A DNA stretch of 64,000 bases from assembly GCA_030035585.1 (NCBI GenBank), contig CM057464.1:77360919-77424918 (forward strand). The letters run 5' to 3'. Numbering within the stretch: position 1 is the stretch's first letter; every line of letters starts with the position of its first letter. The notes beneath the pieces are model-generated. The model was not told the DNA's origin. It was given only the letters and a program-made list of their open reading frames with translations, and did not search any database. This document shows, piece after piece, positions 43,691 to 54,592 of this stretch. The DNA is from Dugong dugon (Eukaryota > Chordata > Mammalia > Sirenia > Dugongidae). Position numbers and translations under genes: made by a program.

Positions 43691-44725
43691 TCAGTCAAAA
43701 ATACACATATTTCTAGTAGCCTAAGGTTATTAACAGTTAGAAATTAAGAACTTAGAGGAGTGGAGAGGAGGTATGACTATAAATGATCTTTCCAGCACCT
43801 TATTTTCTTCTTTAACACTTTTAAATAAAGTAGAATTTTAGATTCCAAGATCATCTTTCCTTAGAAGAACCAATGTGATGGAACTCCTTAGTGTTAACTA
43901 TAAAACTTTGGGAAAGAATTAAAGGATATAATAGTTTACTAGATATCAGAAGGAAGACATGAACAGTCAAAAACTACATATATAGCTATAAAACTGTGGA
44001 TTTCCTAGCAATTCAGAATTTTTCTATTATTTTTCCTAGAAGGAAAATGTTAGCAGAACACTTTCTTCCCTTGGCATTCACCTTCAGTGAAATCCACACC
44101 CCCCCATTAGTATTTTTTTCTGAACCCATATTTTTAGTCATACATGATACTGTTCATGATCATGTTAAGTCAAAATATAAAAATTAATAGCCACATTATT
44201 GCCAAAAATCTGCATTCACATATTCAAATTTATAAGACATTAAACTAAACCATGTTAACTCCACGATTTAGCAGATAAAACAAATAACAACAAAAATAGA
44301 TTTAACTGGGCAAGAAAAATGTTTGCATTAGAAATATAATAATTTCAGTAGAAAGGTCCTTGATAACCGTGTAATGACAAATAAGGATTCCAGAAAATAT
44401 ATGTGTTACCCATTATAAACAACCTATATGGAATGGAATAGATTATAAAAGTATATTCAGGAAGACTTGTCTTGCCAAGGTTTATTTTTAATAGTTACAT
44501 TTTATTAATAATAACAATACTCTCACTGAACAACATCTCAATAGTTTAAAACTATATTTTTAAGATGAATAAATTTTATGAAATTAAAACAGGAGACCCT
44601 TATTTGGAAGATACTTTGTTAAAATTTGTATAAACTTACTATTTTCACAAGTAAATAGTTATGCTCAAATATTTATTTTACTAAACAATGTGCTAAGTAT
44701 AGCCTGAAGGCAGAATGCACTACCA
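43691..44725. other. AT-rich intron stretch
   Basis: No recognised repeat or gene signal. Confidence 0.4.
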
Positions 44726-44797
44726 CTTCTCCATCCCTACCAGCTTCTCCATCCCTACCAGCCTCTCCACCCCTACCAGCTTCTCCATTCCTACAGG
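44726..44797 (+). repeat. 18-bp tandem repeat, four copies
   Basis: Unit cttctccatccctaccag: copies at 44726-44743 and 44744-44761 are identical; 44762-44779 has two C/T changes; 44780-44797 is more diverged. It is a small minisatellite. Confidence 0.92.
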
Positions 44798-45000
44798 CTT
44801 TATTTATATTTTGCAGCAAGAAGTTACAAAAGACACATTTGAACCCCATCTGTATTTTTCACTGAATTTATCACTCAAGTACATTTAAAAATATTTGCAT
44901 GTAAAACTTTCCTTATTTAAAAGTATTTTTTTTCAACATGTTTCTCTGTTCCTTGGAAATCAAATTTCCCTACACTTAATTTTAAGTCTTTCCTTGATTT

Positions 45001-45042
45001 TAATTTAATAATTTAATAATTTAATAATTTAATTTAATAATA
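45001..45042. repeat. (TAATTTAA)n AT-rich tandem repeat
   Basis: Four perfect 8-bp units, then a partial irregular one. Confidence 0.88.
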
Positions 45043-45353
45043 GAATTTCTACATAAAATTAAGCCAAATAACACCTTTTACAATAAGTAGAAATGCATTA
45101 GGTATAAGCAAAGAGAATTGAGACTATCAAACATAAACCACAAAAACAATATAAGATAGGGTTCCTAGAACAGTTACATCAATACATGAAACCCATTTAT
45201 GACCCATTAATAACAAGCATTTATTCATACAAAAATGAGTTCCCACTTAGAAAAAGCACTAAAATTACACACAGAATGCCACAATCCAGGTGGATAAAGA
45301 ACTGTAAGTCTGCCTTTATAAATCACATTAATGTTTCATCCTTCATCCTTCTG
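45043..45353. other. Intron stretch, no recognised feature
   Basis: No recognised repeat or gene signal. Confidence 0.4.
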
Positions 45354-45540
45354 TAAGTATGTGTCTGTGTGTGCTTATGTATGCATGCACATGCACAGTG
45401 TGTGTGTGAGAGAGAGGCAGAAAGAGGAGAGGAGAGGAGAGAAGAGGGAAAGGGAGGGACTGGGAGGGGAGAGAAGAGGAGATGAGAGGAGGGAAGGGGA
45501 GAGGAGGGGAGGGAAGGGGAAGGGAGAGGAGAGGTGGTAG
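45354..45540. repeat. GT-rich then GA-rich microsatellite, about 130 bp almost pure purine
   Basis: A (GT)-rich part (45354-45410) leads into GA/GGA words (agagaggaga, ggaggggaga) with only scattered pyrimidines, to about 45540. The K/E/R-rich frame across it is a by-product of the purine tract. Confidence 0.9.
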
Positions 45541-47159
45541 AGGCTAATCCTTTTATACAAGTACTAGGAAATAAACTGGGTAGATAAAAGTACCAGGTAT
45601 AGATACCAGATGTGATTCAGATATCTGCTCACAGATCACAGAATCAATGCCTTCCATTCCACTTAAACAACTAGACATTGGGTACGTGCTTATGTGCCAC
45701 TTTTGTATCTCTCATTATGACTTAGGTCCACATTGATGCCCATTAGATTAATCATTCATATTAGATTCCTTTAGCAATGCCATAATGGAAAAATATCATA
45801 TGTAAAAACAGACCAAATCTACCTTTCAAAAATTCTCCCTTTCCCTTTCAAGTTTTAAGATAACGTGGTAAAGAGAAAAAGAGGTTCTTAAAAAGAAAAC
45901 GGGTTAAAGCATTAGATCATCCATGCTACCCTCTTGCTTGCTACCTGTGTATAGGACGCAGTGCTCTATATTCTTAATGGTTTCCAGATAGTGCAGAAGA
46001 CCAGTCAAATGGTCTTAAATCTATATTTATTATTGTCTTAAATCTATTATTATTATTATTTAAGGTAAAGAGAAAGAACACTGGGTCAGTAACAGTCCTG
46101 GCAAGAATAAAAGTTCATCCAGATTGTTGAAATGAACAGATTTTATGGAAGGGTCTACTTAGAGAAGTGCTGGCAGGAGATGAAAAGCAATTTTGAATCC
46201 AGCAATGTGATAAGACATGACCATCACTGGTACCGAAGGGACAAAGAGAGGAAATAGATACTGGAGCACTGGAACCATGGAAGACTGTTCAGTGGACATT
46301 TAGTCCTGGGGGGATATAGCTACTGTTACAGATGTGGCACTGCAGCAAGGAGGTCAAATGGATGAAATACTAAGACCTCTCTCTCTTCCCATCATTTGAA
46401 CCCCTGTTGCTTCTTGTTGGACAAACTCAAGCACTCTACCTAAGCCAGTGGTCTAGGATGCCAAGGAGGTGTGGGATTCAGTGGTCAGGCCTTCTAGTCC
46501 AATGCAGTGAATAAAAGGGAGGAAAGTGGATCTGGGGGTGGAAAAATGAATAAAAATCCAGCAGAGACAGACACATAGTCTTTTAAATTTCTATTCTTAT
46601 TTTCATTTTTAAATTATATATGGGGGGTATTATATCAAATCAAGGGAGGAAAAATCAAGATGGAAGATTTGACTAAAGCTTCTATTTACAATTCTATGTC
46701 CATTTTGCCTTTTATATTTCATCCATTGGCATCAGACAGTTGACAATTATCCATTACCTGTACTTGTAACCACTATCATAAGACATCTGCAAAATTGAGG
46801 TTAGTACTCATTAGTCAGTTGATGTGGATTGGCAAAGACAAAATTCCAACAGAGCACAACAGCCCCCAAATAATTTGGAAAGAACTACACAAGGCGATCA
46901 AATTTCACTATTAAAGACACTTCCTGATTCATCATACAATTCCAGGGTACAGACAACGACCTTCATTTTTATACTTCCCATTCTTGGCACAGTCCCAACT
47001 AAGATGTAAAGCTCCCTAAATATTTGCTGAATTGAATTCTGTAGGATGGGGTAGAGATACTGTTAAGGAGAAATGAGTTCTACAGTGGAGGGGAGTAAAT
47101 CAGGAGTGGAAAGGCCAAAAAGCCCCTGACAGAGGAATTAAAAACCATGGTCTAGGACA
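45541..47159. other. Intron stretch, one (ATT)n tract, otherwise unassigned
   Basis: An (ATT)-rich tract lies at 46013-46062. The block 46090-46560, with 'gatgtggcactgcagcaagg' and 'ccagtggtctaggatgcc', looks like an old retroelement body that I cannot name. No gene signal. Confidence 0.4.
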
Positions 47160-47400
47160 GAGTTGGTCATGAATCACTAGTGGTTCACAACATCTTTCAT
47201 TGGGTCCTAAAAAACATTTTTTAACAAAGAAATGAAAAGAAAGAAAAAAAGAATGTAAATTTTCAGTGCACAGTGCAAGTAATAAGGATATATATTTTGA
47301 AACTTTTGCCTCATGTTTATATATATATGAGTATAATAAATCACAATATAAAATGCATATCTTATTTTGGCTCTCCATTCAAAACATTTGAAAACCATTG
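47160..47400. mobile_element. Probable hAT DNA-transposon fragment
   Basis: 'ggtcatgaatcactagtggt', 'cattgggtcctaaaaaac' and a terminal 'atttgaaaaccattggtc' resemble hAT-Charlie ends (a ...aaaccactgg type terminus). AT-rich interior with a short TATA run. Family not named. Confidence 0.5.
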
Positions 47401-47409
47401 GTCTATGGC

Positions 47410-47589
47410 AGCTATGATGCTGAACAGGCTTTAGCAGAGCTTCCAGAGTAAGATAGACTGGGAATAAAGGCCTAGTAATCTACTTCAGAAAATTAACCAG
47501 TGAAAACCCTATGGATCACAACTTCTGATCTTGTTGTGCCTTGGGGTCACCATGAGTTGGGGCTGAACTGATGGCAGCTAACAACAAAA
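47410..47589 (+). mobile_element. tRNA-Gly-type SINE, 5'-truncated, plus
   Basis: 'gcagctatgatgctgaacag', 'gcttccagagtaagatagac', 'aaaggcctagtaatctac', 'aaccagtgaaaaccctatgg', 'ggcagctaacaacaaa'. It is the same body as 26806-27091 without the tRNA-like head. Confidence 0.82.
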
Positions 47590-47626
47590 TGGCAGCTAGA
47601 CAGGTGCTGCCTTGATTTCAGTTAGA

Positions 47627-47644
47627 GATTAAAAAAAAAAAAAA
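47627..47644. repeat. A homopolymer
   Basis: An A run of about 17, not attached to a recognisable retroposon body. Confidence 0.8.
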
Positions 47645-47905
47645 TCCCATCACATCAGCATGACAAACCATGATAAAATAAAGTCTAGTGTTAGCTGCAG
47701 AAAAATAAGCAACCATAGATAACACTATATGAACCAAAAATGACTTGCTAATAATTTACCTAAGAATAGTTGTGAACCAAAACCTATGAAGGATGAAATT
47801 TTAGTCAATTTTCATACTACAAAGATACTTGGGAAAAACTATTCTGAGAAAGAAAATGATTATAAGAAATACAAGTTACACAAAAACCAAGATATTGTAC
47901 AGATA
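47645..47905. other. Intron stretch, no recognised feature
   Basis: No recognised repeat or gene signal. Confidence 0.4.
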
Positions 47906-47915
47906 CATGATATAT

Positions 47916-50456
47916 AGTTGTTGTTAGGTGCCATGGAGTTAGTTTGGACTCATAGTGACCCTATATACAACAGAATGAAACAGTGCCCACTCTTGCACCA
48001 TCCTCACAATCTTTGCTATGTTTGAGCCCATTGTTACAGCCACTGTGTCAAACCATCTTGTGGAGGGTCTTCCTCGTTTTCGCTAATGTCCTACTTTACC
48101 AAGCATGTCCTTTTCCAAGGACTGGTTCCTCCTGATAACATATTCAAAAAACATGAGACAAAGTCTCTCCATCCTAGCTTCTAAGGAGTATTCTGGCTGT
48201 ACTTCTTCCAAGACAGATTTGTTTGTTCTTCTGGCAGTCGGTGGTATATTCAATATTCTTGTCCAACACCATAATTCAAATATATCACTTCTTCATTCTT
48301 CCTTATTCATTGTCCAGCTTTTCCATGCATATGAGGTGACTGAAAAAAATATGGCTGGGTCAGGCCTTAGTCTTCAAAGTGACATCTTTACTTTTTACCA
48401 CACTAAAGGAATCTTTGGCAGAAGATTTGCCCAATGCAATATGTTGATTGATTTCTTGGAATCAATCTCCTCCATGGGCATTGATTGTGGATCCAAGCAA
48501 AATGAAATTTTTGACAACATCAATATTATCTCCGTTTATCATGATGTTGTTTATTGGTCCAGTTGTGAGGAGTTTTGTTCTCTTTATTCTGAGGTGTAAT
48601 CCATACTGAAGGCCGTAGTCTTCGATCTTCATCAGTAAGTGCTTCAAGTCCTCTTTGCTTTCAGCAAGCAAGGTTGTGTCATCTGCATGTCGCAGGTTGT
48701 TAACTAGTCTTCTTCCAATCCTGATTCTGTGTTCTTCATATAGCCCAGCTTCTTGGTTCATTTGCTCAGCATACAGATTGAGTAAGTACGGTGAAAGGAT
48801 ACAACCCTGACACACAGGTTTCCTGATTTTAAACCATGCAGTACCCCCTTGTTCTGTCCGAACAACTGTGTTTTTGTCTATGTACAGGTGCTACACAAGC
48901 ACAATTAAGTGTTCTGGAATTCCCATTCTTCCCAATGTTATCCATAATTTGTCATGACAGACACAGTCAAATGCTTTGTATAGTCAATAAAATACAGGTA
49001 AACACCTTTCTGGTATTCTCTGCTTTCAGCCAGAATCCATCTGACATCAGAAATGATATCCCTCATTCTACATCCTCTTCTAAATCCAGCTTGAATTTCA
49101 GAATTTCAGTTCCCTGTCAATGTACTGTTGCAAGTGGTTTTGAATTATCTTTAGCAAAATGTTACTGCATGCAATATTAATGATACTGTTTGATAATTTC
49201 TGCATTCTGTTGGATCACATTTCTGAGCACAAATATGCTCAGAAGGCCAGGTAGCTGCCTTCCAATTTCTTGGCATAGATGAGTGAGTGCCTTCAGCATT
49301 GCATCTGTTTGTTGAAACATCACAATTGATATTTCATCAATACCAGGAGCCTTGTATTTCACCAATGCCTTCAGTGCAGCTTGGACTTTTTCCTTCAATA
49401 CCATACTCTACCTCCTGAAATAGGTGAATGTTGACCAATTCTTTTTGGTCCAGTGACTCACTCTGTGTATTCCTTCTATCTTCTTTTGTTGCTTCCTGCA
49501 TCATTCGATATATTGCCCAAGGAATCCTTCAATATTGCAACTCAAGGCTTTAATTTTTTATCAGTCCTTTCCCCTTGAGAAACGTCGAGCATGTTCATCC
49601 CTTTTGGTTTTCTAACTCCAGGTCTTTGCACATTTCATTACAATACTTTACTGTCTTCTTAAGCTACCCTTTGAAATCTTCTGTTCAGCTCTTTTATTTC
49701 ATCATTTCTTCCATTTGCTTTAGCTACTTGACATTCAAGAGCCAGTTTTGGTCTTTTCTTTCTTTCCTGTCTTTTTAGTGATCTTTTGCTTTTTTCATGT
49801 ATGTTCTCCTTGATGTCATTTCACAATTTCTCTGGTCTTCGATCATTAGTGTTCATTGAGTCAAATCTATTCTTGACATGGTCTCAAATTCAGGTGGAAC
49901 ATACTCAAGGTCGTACTTTAGCACTTGCGGAGTGGTTTTAATTTTCCTCTGCTTCAACTTCAATTTGCATATGAGCAATTGATTGTCTGTTCTGCAGTCA
50001 TCTCCTTGCTTTGTTCTGACTGATGATACTGAGCTTCTCTATCGTTTCTTTCCACAGATGTAGTCAACTTGACTCCTGTGTATTTCATCTGGCAAGGTAT
50101 ATAGTCGTCACTTATGTTATTGAAAAAAGGTATTTCCAATGAATAGGTAGTTGGTTTTGCAAAATTCTTTCATGCGATATCTGGCATTGTTTCTATCACC
50201 AAGGCCGTATTTTCCAACTACTGATCCTTCTTCTTTGTTTCCATCTTATCTTTCACATTCCAATCACCAGTAATTATCAATGCATTTTAATTGCATGTTT
50301 GATCAATTTCAGACTGCAGAAGTTGTAAAAATCTTCAATTTCTTCATCTTTGGCATTCATGGTTGGTGCATAAATTTGAATAATAGTCATATTAACAGTC
50401 TTCCTTGTATGCATACGGATATTATCCTATAACTGACAGCTATATCCTATCACCGT
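47916..50456 (-). mobile_element. BovB-like RTE retrotransposon, 2.5 kb, minus, with endonuclease and RT regions
   Basis: The longest RTE copy here. On the minus strand it runs from part of an AP-type endonuclease, with a GDWN motif at 50257-50268, through linker and RT to the C-terminal tail and the (ACAAC)n-type 3' end at 47916. The RT catalytic box reads LRHADD instead of LRYADD (around 48678-48692). Other landmarks are MCQGCILSPYLLNLYAEQ and an ECSLEAR-like tail. Many stops and frameshifts; non-functional. It is 5'-truncated but bounded by a perfect 10-bp duplication, catgatatat, at 47906-47915 and 50457-50466. Confidence 0.93.
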
Positions 50457-50724
50457 CATGATATATGTAGCTAGCTAAATGGCCTTTGGGTCTAACTTCA
50501 CACTTGTTTTAGTATTTGTTCATTAACCTATCTATGTGTTTTATATTTTGTAACTAATAATAACTGCATTGAAAGGGTGATTTAAAATCCAGAGATCTCT
50601 TTTTCAGCTGAAAAAAACACTCAGTATTAACAAATATACAATTTTGTCATTTAATGGCCATTTCTTTAAACTACAGAAGTATTATCCTGGTAATTCCTGA
50701 AGGAATGAGTCTAGTATATCCAAC

Positions 50725-50880
50725 CATCTATGTATCTCTGAACAAGTGAATGACCTAACCTCTCTGTCAACAAATTTCATTTTTTTAGTAAAATAGAGAT
50801 AATAATTCTTGCCGTGAAATGTCAATGCAAGGATTAAATGAGAAATTGCTCATGGTAAGCAGTTCATACTTCACACATTA
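50725..50880 (+). mobile_element. MIR SINE, plus
   Basis: Sense MIR words: 'agtgaatgacctaacctctc', 'ttagtaaaatagagataata', 'gcaaggattaaatgag', 'catggtaagcagttcat'. Confidence 0.7.
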
Positions 50881-51460
50881 TTGTTATTAGTTGCCATCAA
50901 GTTAGCTCTGATTCACGGTGACCTTATGTATAACAGAACAAAACATTGCCTGGTTCTGTGCCGTCTTCATGATCATTGGTATGTTTGAGTCCATTGTTGT
51001 GGCCACTGTGTATTTTGAGGGCCTTCCAACCTAGGGAGCTTATCTTCCAGCACTGTACTGGACAATATTATGTTGTTGTCCACAGTGTTTTCATTGGCTG
51101 TGATCACCATAGAGCCCTGGTGGTGCACTGGTTAAGAGCTTGGCTGCTAACCAAAAGGTCGGCAGTTCAAATTCACCAGCTGCTCCTTGGAAAACCTATG
51201 AGGCAGTTCTACTCTGTCCTATAGGGTCACAATGAGTCAGAATTGACTTGATGGCAACCAGTTTGGTTTTGGTTTTTGATGATCACCATGTTCACCAGCC
51301 CTTTGTTCCTAGTCTGTCTTATTCCAGAAGTTCCACTGAAATTTATCCACCATCAATGACCCTTATGATATCTGAAATACTGATAGCATAGATTCTAGCA
51401 TCACAGCAACAGGCAAACCACCACAGTACAACAAACTAACAAATGGCTGGTGGTCACATG
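50881..51460 (-). mobile_element. Long afrotherian SINE (RTE-tailed), minus, split by a short SINE
   Basis: Left: 'gttattagttgccatcaag', 'gattcacggtgaccttatg', 'ttgagtccattgttgtggcc', 'accTagggagcttatcttcc' and 'gttttcattggctgtgatc'. Right after the insertion: 'ttcaccagccctttgttcc', 'tttatccaccatcaatgac', 'cagcatcacagcaacagg'-like text, 'ggctggtggtcac'. Same family as 41262-42175. Confidence 0.82.
51111..51279 (+). mobile_element. AfroSINE-type SINE, short form, nested in a longer SINE
   Basis: Head agagccctggtggtgcactg, 'ggctgctaaccaaaaggtcg', 'gctccttggaaaacctatg', tail 'gatggcaaccagtttgg' with T-rich end. Flanked by tgatcaccat at 51101-51110 and 51280-51289. Confidence 0.95.
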
Positions 51461-52105
51461 TTATAAGCCTTTACAAACTGGTGGTTTTGGTGGTAGTGTT
51501 GATGATGGTGGTGAGAATAATAGTATGGTGGAGCACTGATACCTCACTTTCTACACTGAAGAACTTCATTGAGAAGAATACTCCTGGCCTCTCTACCCAC
51601 CCACAGGAGGAAGAGTCACTCAACTGATTTGTGACAAGAAACCAGACTATTTGACTCATCCCCTTCTTCCTTCCTTTTTTCTGAGCCAACCTTCCTCCAG
51701 GAGAACTTTCTCATCTTTCCCTGCTATAGCTGTCCAAGGGCAGGCCCTGTAGGGGAGCCCTGTGATTGCCCTGCTGCCCCACTGATTGGGCTGTAATTCT
51801 GTCCAGCTAAGAGTGAATGTTATCAAGCCCTTTTGGCTGAAGATTTAAAGCCACTCAGTTTATGTTCAATAAAGCTAGTGGAATTTTGACATGTGACTTT
51901 ATTCTTATTGAGATTATTATAAGTTTTGAACTCAGGAGGAGTTTATTTATTAAAGGTCTATTGAGGTTTATTTATTAGGGCCCTAAATCCCTAACAAGTC
52001 ATGATGATTAATATCTCTGTGCTGTGTTCATTATATATTGCACTGTCCACCTTATAGAACATTCACCCATAGTTAAATAGATAGGAAAGATTTTGAAATC
52101 AGTCT
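51461..52105. other. Intron stretch, possible decayed LTR
   Basis: A GGT-rich tract is at 51479-51515. The block 51740-51905 has LTR-like features (a 'gggctgtaattctgtccag' phrase and AATAAAG near 51870), but no matching terminus was found. Not called. Confidence 0.35.
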
Positions 52106-52110
52106 GTTAA

Positions 52111-53968
52111 TGTAAAAATGGTGTGGGGGTGGCATGTGACCTTCTTATCTAAGTTCACAATGGGAGGGAGAATGAAGATCAACAGCCCAAGGCTAATTTG
52201 TATGAGGTGGAGGTCAATGAGTGCCAGTGGAACATGTTCAAACTTAGCCTGTCTCTTCATTGCTGCACTTCCCCCACTTCCACTCATGAGTGGCTCCAGA
52301 TGGTCACCACAAACGAGCATACTAAGCTGTCTACTTGCAGGCTCCCTTTAATTTCCAGTACTGGAATGCAGTTCTATCTGATGGGCGATGACTTTTCCTG
52401 CCTCAATGCATCCAACAGCAAACCCCTTGCTCAAATTCAAAAACCAAATCACTTTTTTTTTTTCTGCAGATCTTTCCTTCAAATGCAAATCTTCTGTTCT
52501 CTCAGCAGTTCTAGGTGGTTCTGTTGGTCTTTTCAAATTCAAATTTCCTGACTCCAGAAATGTTCTCGTGGGGCTTAGGTATACAAAGTGTTACTGCATT
52601 CAAACAGCCTGTGTTTCTTAGAGCAAATTCTAGTTCCCCTTTTAGTGTACCCAATCAAGTATGGGCTAAAAGTGGAGTTAAATGCTCTCTGTAATCTATA
52701 ATACCCTATATTCATTTCTATCACACATTTAGGCCCGCTTTACAACACTAGGTAGGAGAAACATTCAATATCCATAGTACATTCAAATAAACACATAATC
52801 CTAAACACATACCACTTTTTAACACATTCCAGTTTCATCTTCTCCACCCCTTGAATATCTTCCCATTCATATGCATATTGCCTTGGGCCTCTGGCTGGGT
52901 GGAACCAGTAGACTCTGGCCCCCTATCAATCATCCCATTCATCTGGTATGGCTTTTGACCCAGGCCACTCCAGATGCAGCACAGGTTTCCTTTCAGCTAT
53001 TACAGGTAACAACAACCAAAGTAACCATCTAAGAATCAAAAGTTTCACTTCCCAAGCCACGTTGTTCTTTGTCTTACAAAGTCCCATGCTTTCATGAGTC
53101 TGGAGCCCTTGCAAAGAATCCCACTTCTGACACCAACTGGAAAAATGGCATGGGGGTGGTATCTGACCTCTTCTAACACAAGGGAGAAGGAGAATCAAGA
53201 CCAACATCCCAAGGCTGATTCCCATGAGGTAGAGGTCAGACATGTCTCCTTTCTCTGCCATCTTTTCTGACACCAATCATCCCTCCCACCGTACTTTCCA
53301 CTTCTCTGCAGGGTTCAATAATTCATTGCAATTGCCAAACAGAACTCACAGACAATACTCATGATTATGAGATTTATTAGGAAAGTAACAGGTTACAATT
53401 CAGATTCTGGAATATTCAGGATACACTTCTTCTGTTAGGACAGCTTCTTCCCAGTCATACTGCAAGTGGCCTCTCTCTGGCCCCTTGGCCTCTGCCCTGT
53501 TCAGGCAAGTGTTACAAAGCTCTTTTATCTCTGCCAATAAGTGCCCAGAGGCACCCCACTTCACCAGTAAACCTAGGTCCAAAGGCACTCAGCTTTCTAG
53601 CTCCGTGGGCCAGGAAGTCCACTGTACCATCTCATGCCAGTCTCTTCTGCCACTGTTTCTCTGCCTCTGCTTTTGGCTGTCTTCAGTGTTACAGCTGTCT
53701 CTATCTTCATTTCCTGGTTCCAGGAGCTTCTCAGCTTAGGGATCCTGGGTCCAAAGGACACACTCTGCTCTTGGCTCACCCTCCTTAGTTGTGGTGGAAT
53801 TCTCCCTCTGCTTTGGAACTGACTCTCTCCAAGCCTAGTGGGATGGTTAAACTGCCCAATCCTCTTGATGGGCCACAACTACCTTATTTGCACAATTACC
53901 AAGTGATTGAGTGGGAGTTACAAGACCATGATGAGAAAGGCCACACAAAAGTGATCCATCACACTGCA
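52111..53968 (-). mobile_element. ERVL-class endogenous retrovirus remnant, minus, internally shrunken
   Basis: Endogenous retroviral remnant of about 1.86 kb. The 5' LTR (53138-53968, about 831 bp) begins TG and ends CA in its own orientation. It has a TATA-like stretch near 53523-53530 and AATAAA at 53378-53373. Two bases after its CA is a primer binding site complementary to the 3' end of tRNA-Leu (53135-53116), the hallmark of ERVL. At the other end, 52111 to about 52220 repeats the last ~110 bp of the LTR in the same orientation, roughly three-quarters alike by eye. This is read as the tail of a damaged 3' LTR. Flanks gttaa (52106-52110) and gttag (53969-53973) give a 5-bp duplication with one mismatch, as in ERVL. 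Only about 0.8 kb of interior remains, with no intact gag, pol or env. Confidence 0.7.
53116..53135 (-). other. tRNA-Leu primer binding site of the ERVL remnant
   Basis: On the minus strand the sequence begins TGGTGTCAGAAGTGGGAT and, from memory, is complementary to the last bases of a leucine tRNA including CCA. It starts two bases after the terminal CA of the adjacent LTR, the usual spacing. Confidence 0.82.
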
Positions 53969-54025
53969 GTTAGGAAGTTATAGGATATATTTCACAATTA
54001 TGCATTTCTACATATACAAAGCCCA

Positions 54026-54592
54026 TGTAAGCAGCAGTCAAGAAATCAAACAACTTATTGCATTGGGCAAATCTGCTGCAAAAGCCTTCTTTAAAGTGTC
54101 AAAAAGTAAAAATATCACTTGGAGGACTAAGGTGAGCTTGACCTAAGCCATGGTATTTTCAATCACCTCATATGCATGCAAAAACTGGACAATGAATAAG
54201 AAAGAATGAAGAAGAACTGATGCCTTCGAATTATGGTGTTGGTGAAGAATATTGAATATACCATGGATTGCCGGAAGAATGCACAAATCTGTCTTTGAAG
54301 AAGTCCGGACAGAATGCTCCTTAGAAGGGAGGATGCAAGACTTTGTCTCACATACTTTGGACATGTGATCAGCAGGTACCAGTCCCTAGAGAAGGACATC
54401 ATGCTTGGTAAAGTAGAGAGTCAGCAAAAAAGAGGAAGACTCTCAATGAGATGGACTGACACAGTGACTGCAACAATGGGCTCACACAGCAATGATTGGG
54501 AGGATGGTGCAGGACTAGGCACTGTTTCATTCTGTTTAATACAGGGTCGCTGAGTTGGAACTGACTTGACGACGCCTAACAACAACAACACA
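54026..54592 (+). mobile_element. BovB-like RTE 3' end, plus
   Basis: 'gcagtcaagaaatcaaac', 'attgggcaaatctgctgc', 'ccatggtattttcaatcacc', 'gaatgctccttagaaggg', 'ggacatcatgcttggtaaag', 'cttgacgacgcctaac' and an (ACAAC)n tail. It covers the C-terminal RTE coding part and 3' UTR, with frameshifts. It starts about 55 bp from the ERVL remnant. Confidence 0.88.

Noticed and set aside
44726..44797. CRISPR-like repeat array
   Set aside because: Units are directly adjacent with no spacers, and the genome is mammalian. It is a minisatellite.
45331..45560. Lysine/arginine/glutamate-rich frame and its leucine/serine-rich antisense
   Set aside because: Both are products of the GA-rich microsatellite.
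48105..48599. 164-residue open frame on the plus strand, the longest in the window
   Set aside because: It is the antisense shadow of the RTE coding region, which reads correctly on the minus strand.
52926..53276. 116-residue frame on the minus strand with a hydrophobic stretch, possible small membrane protein
   Set aside because: It lies across the LTR tail, primer site and start of the interior of the ERVL remnant. The reading frame follows repeat sequence, not a gene.
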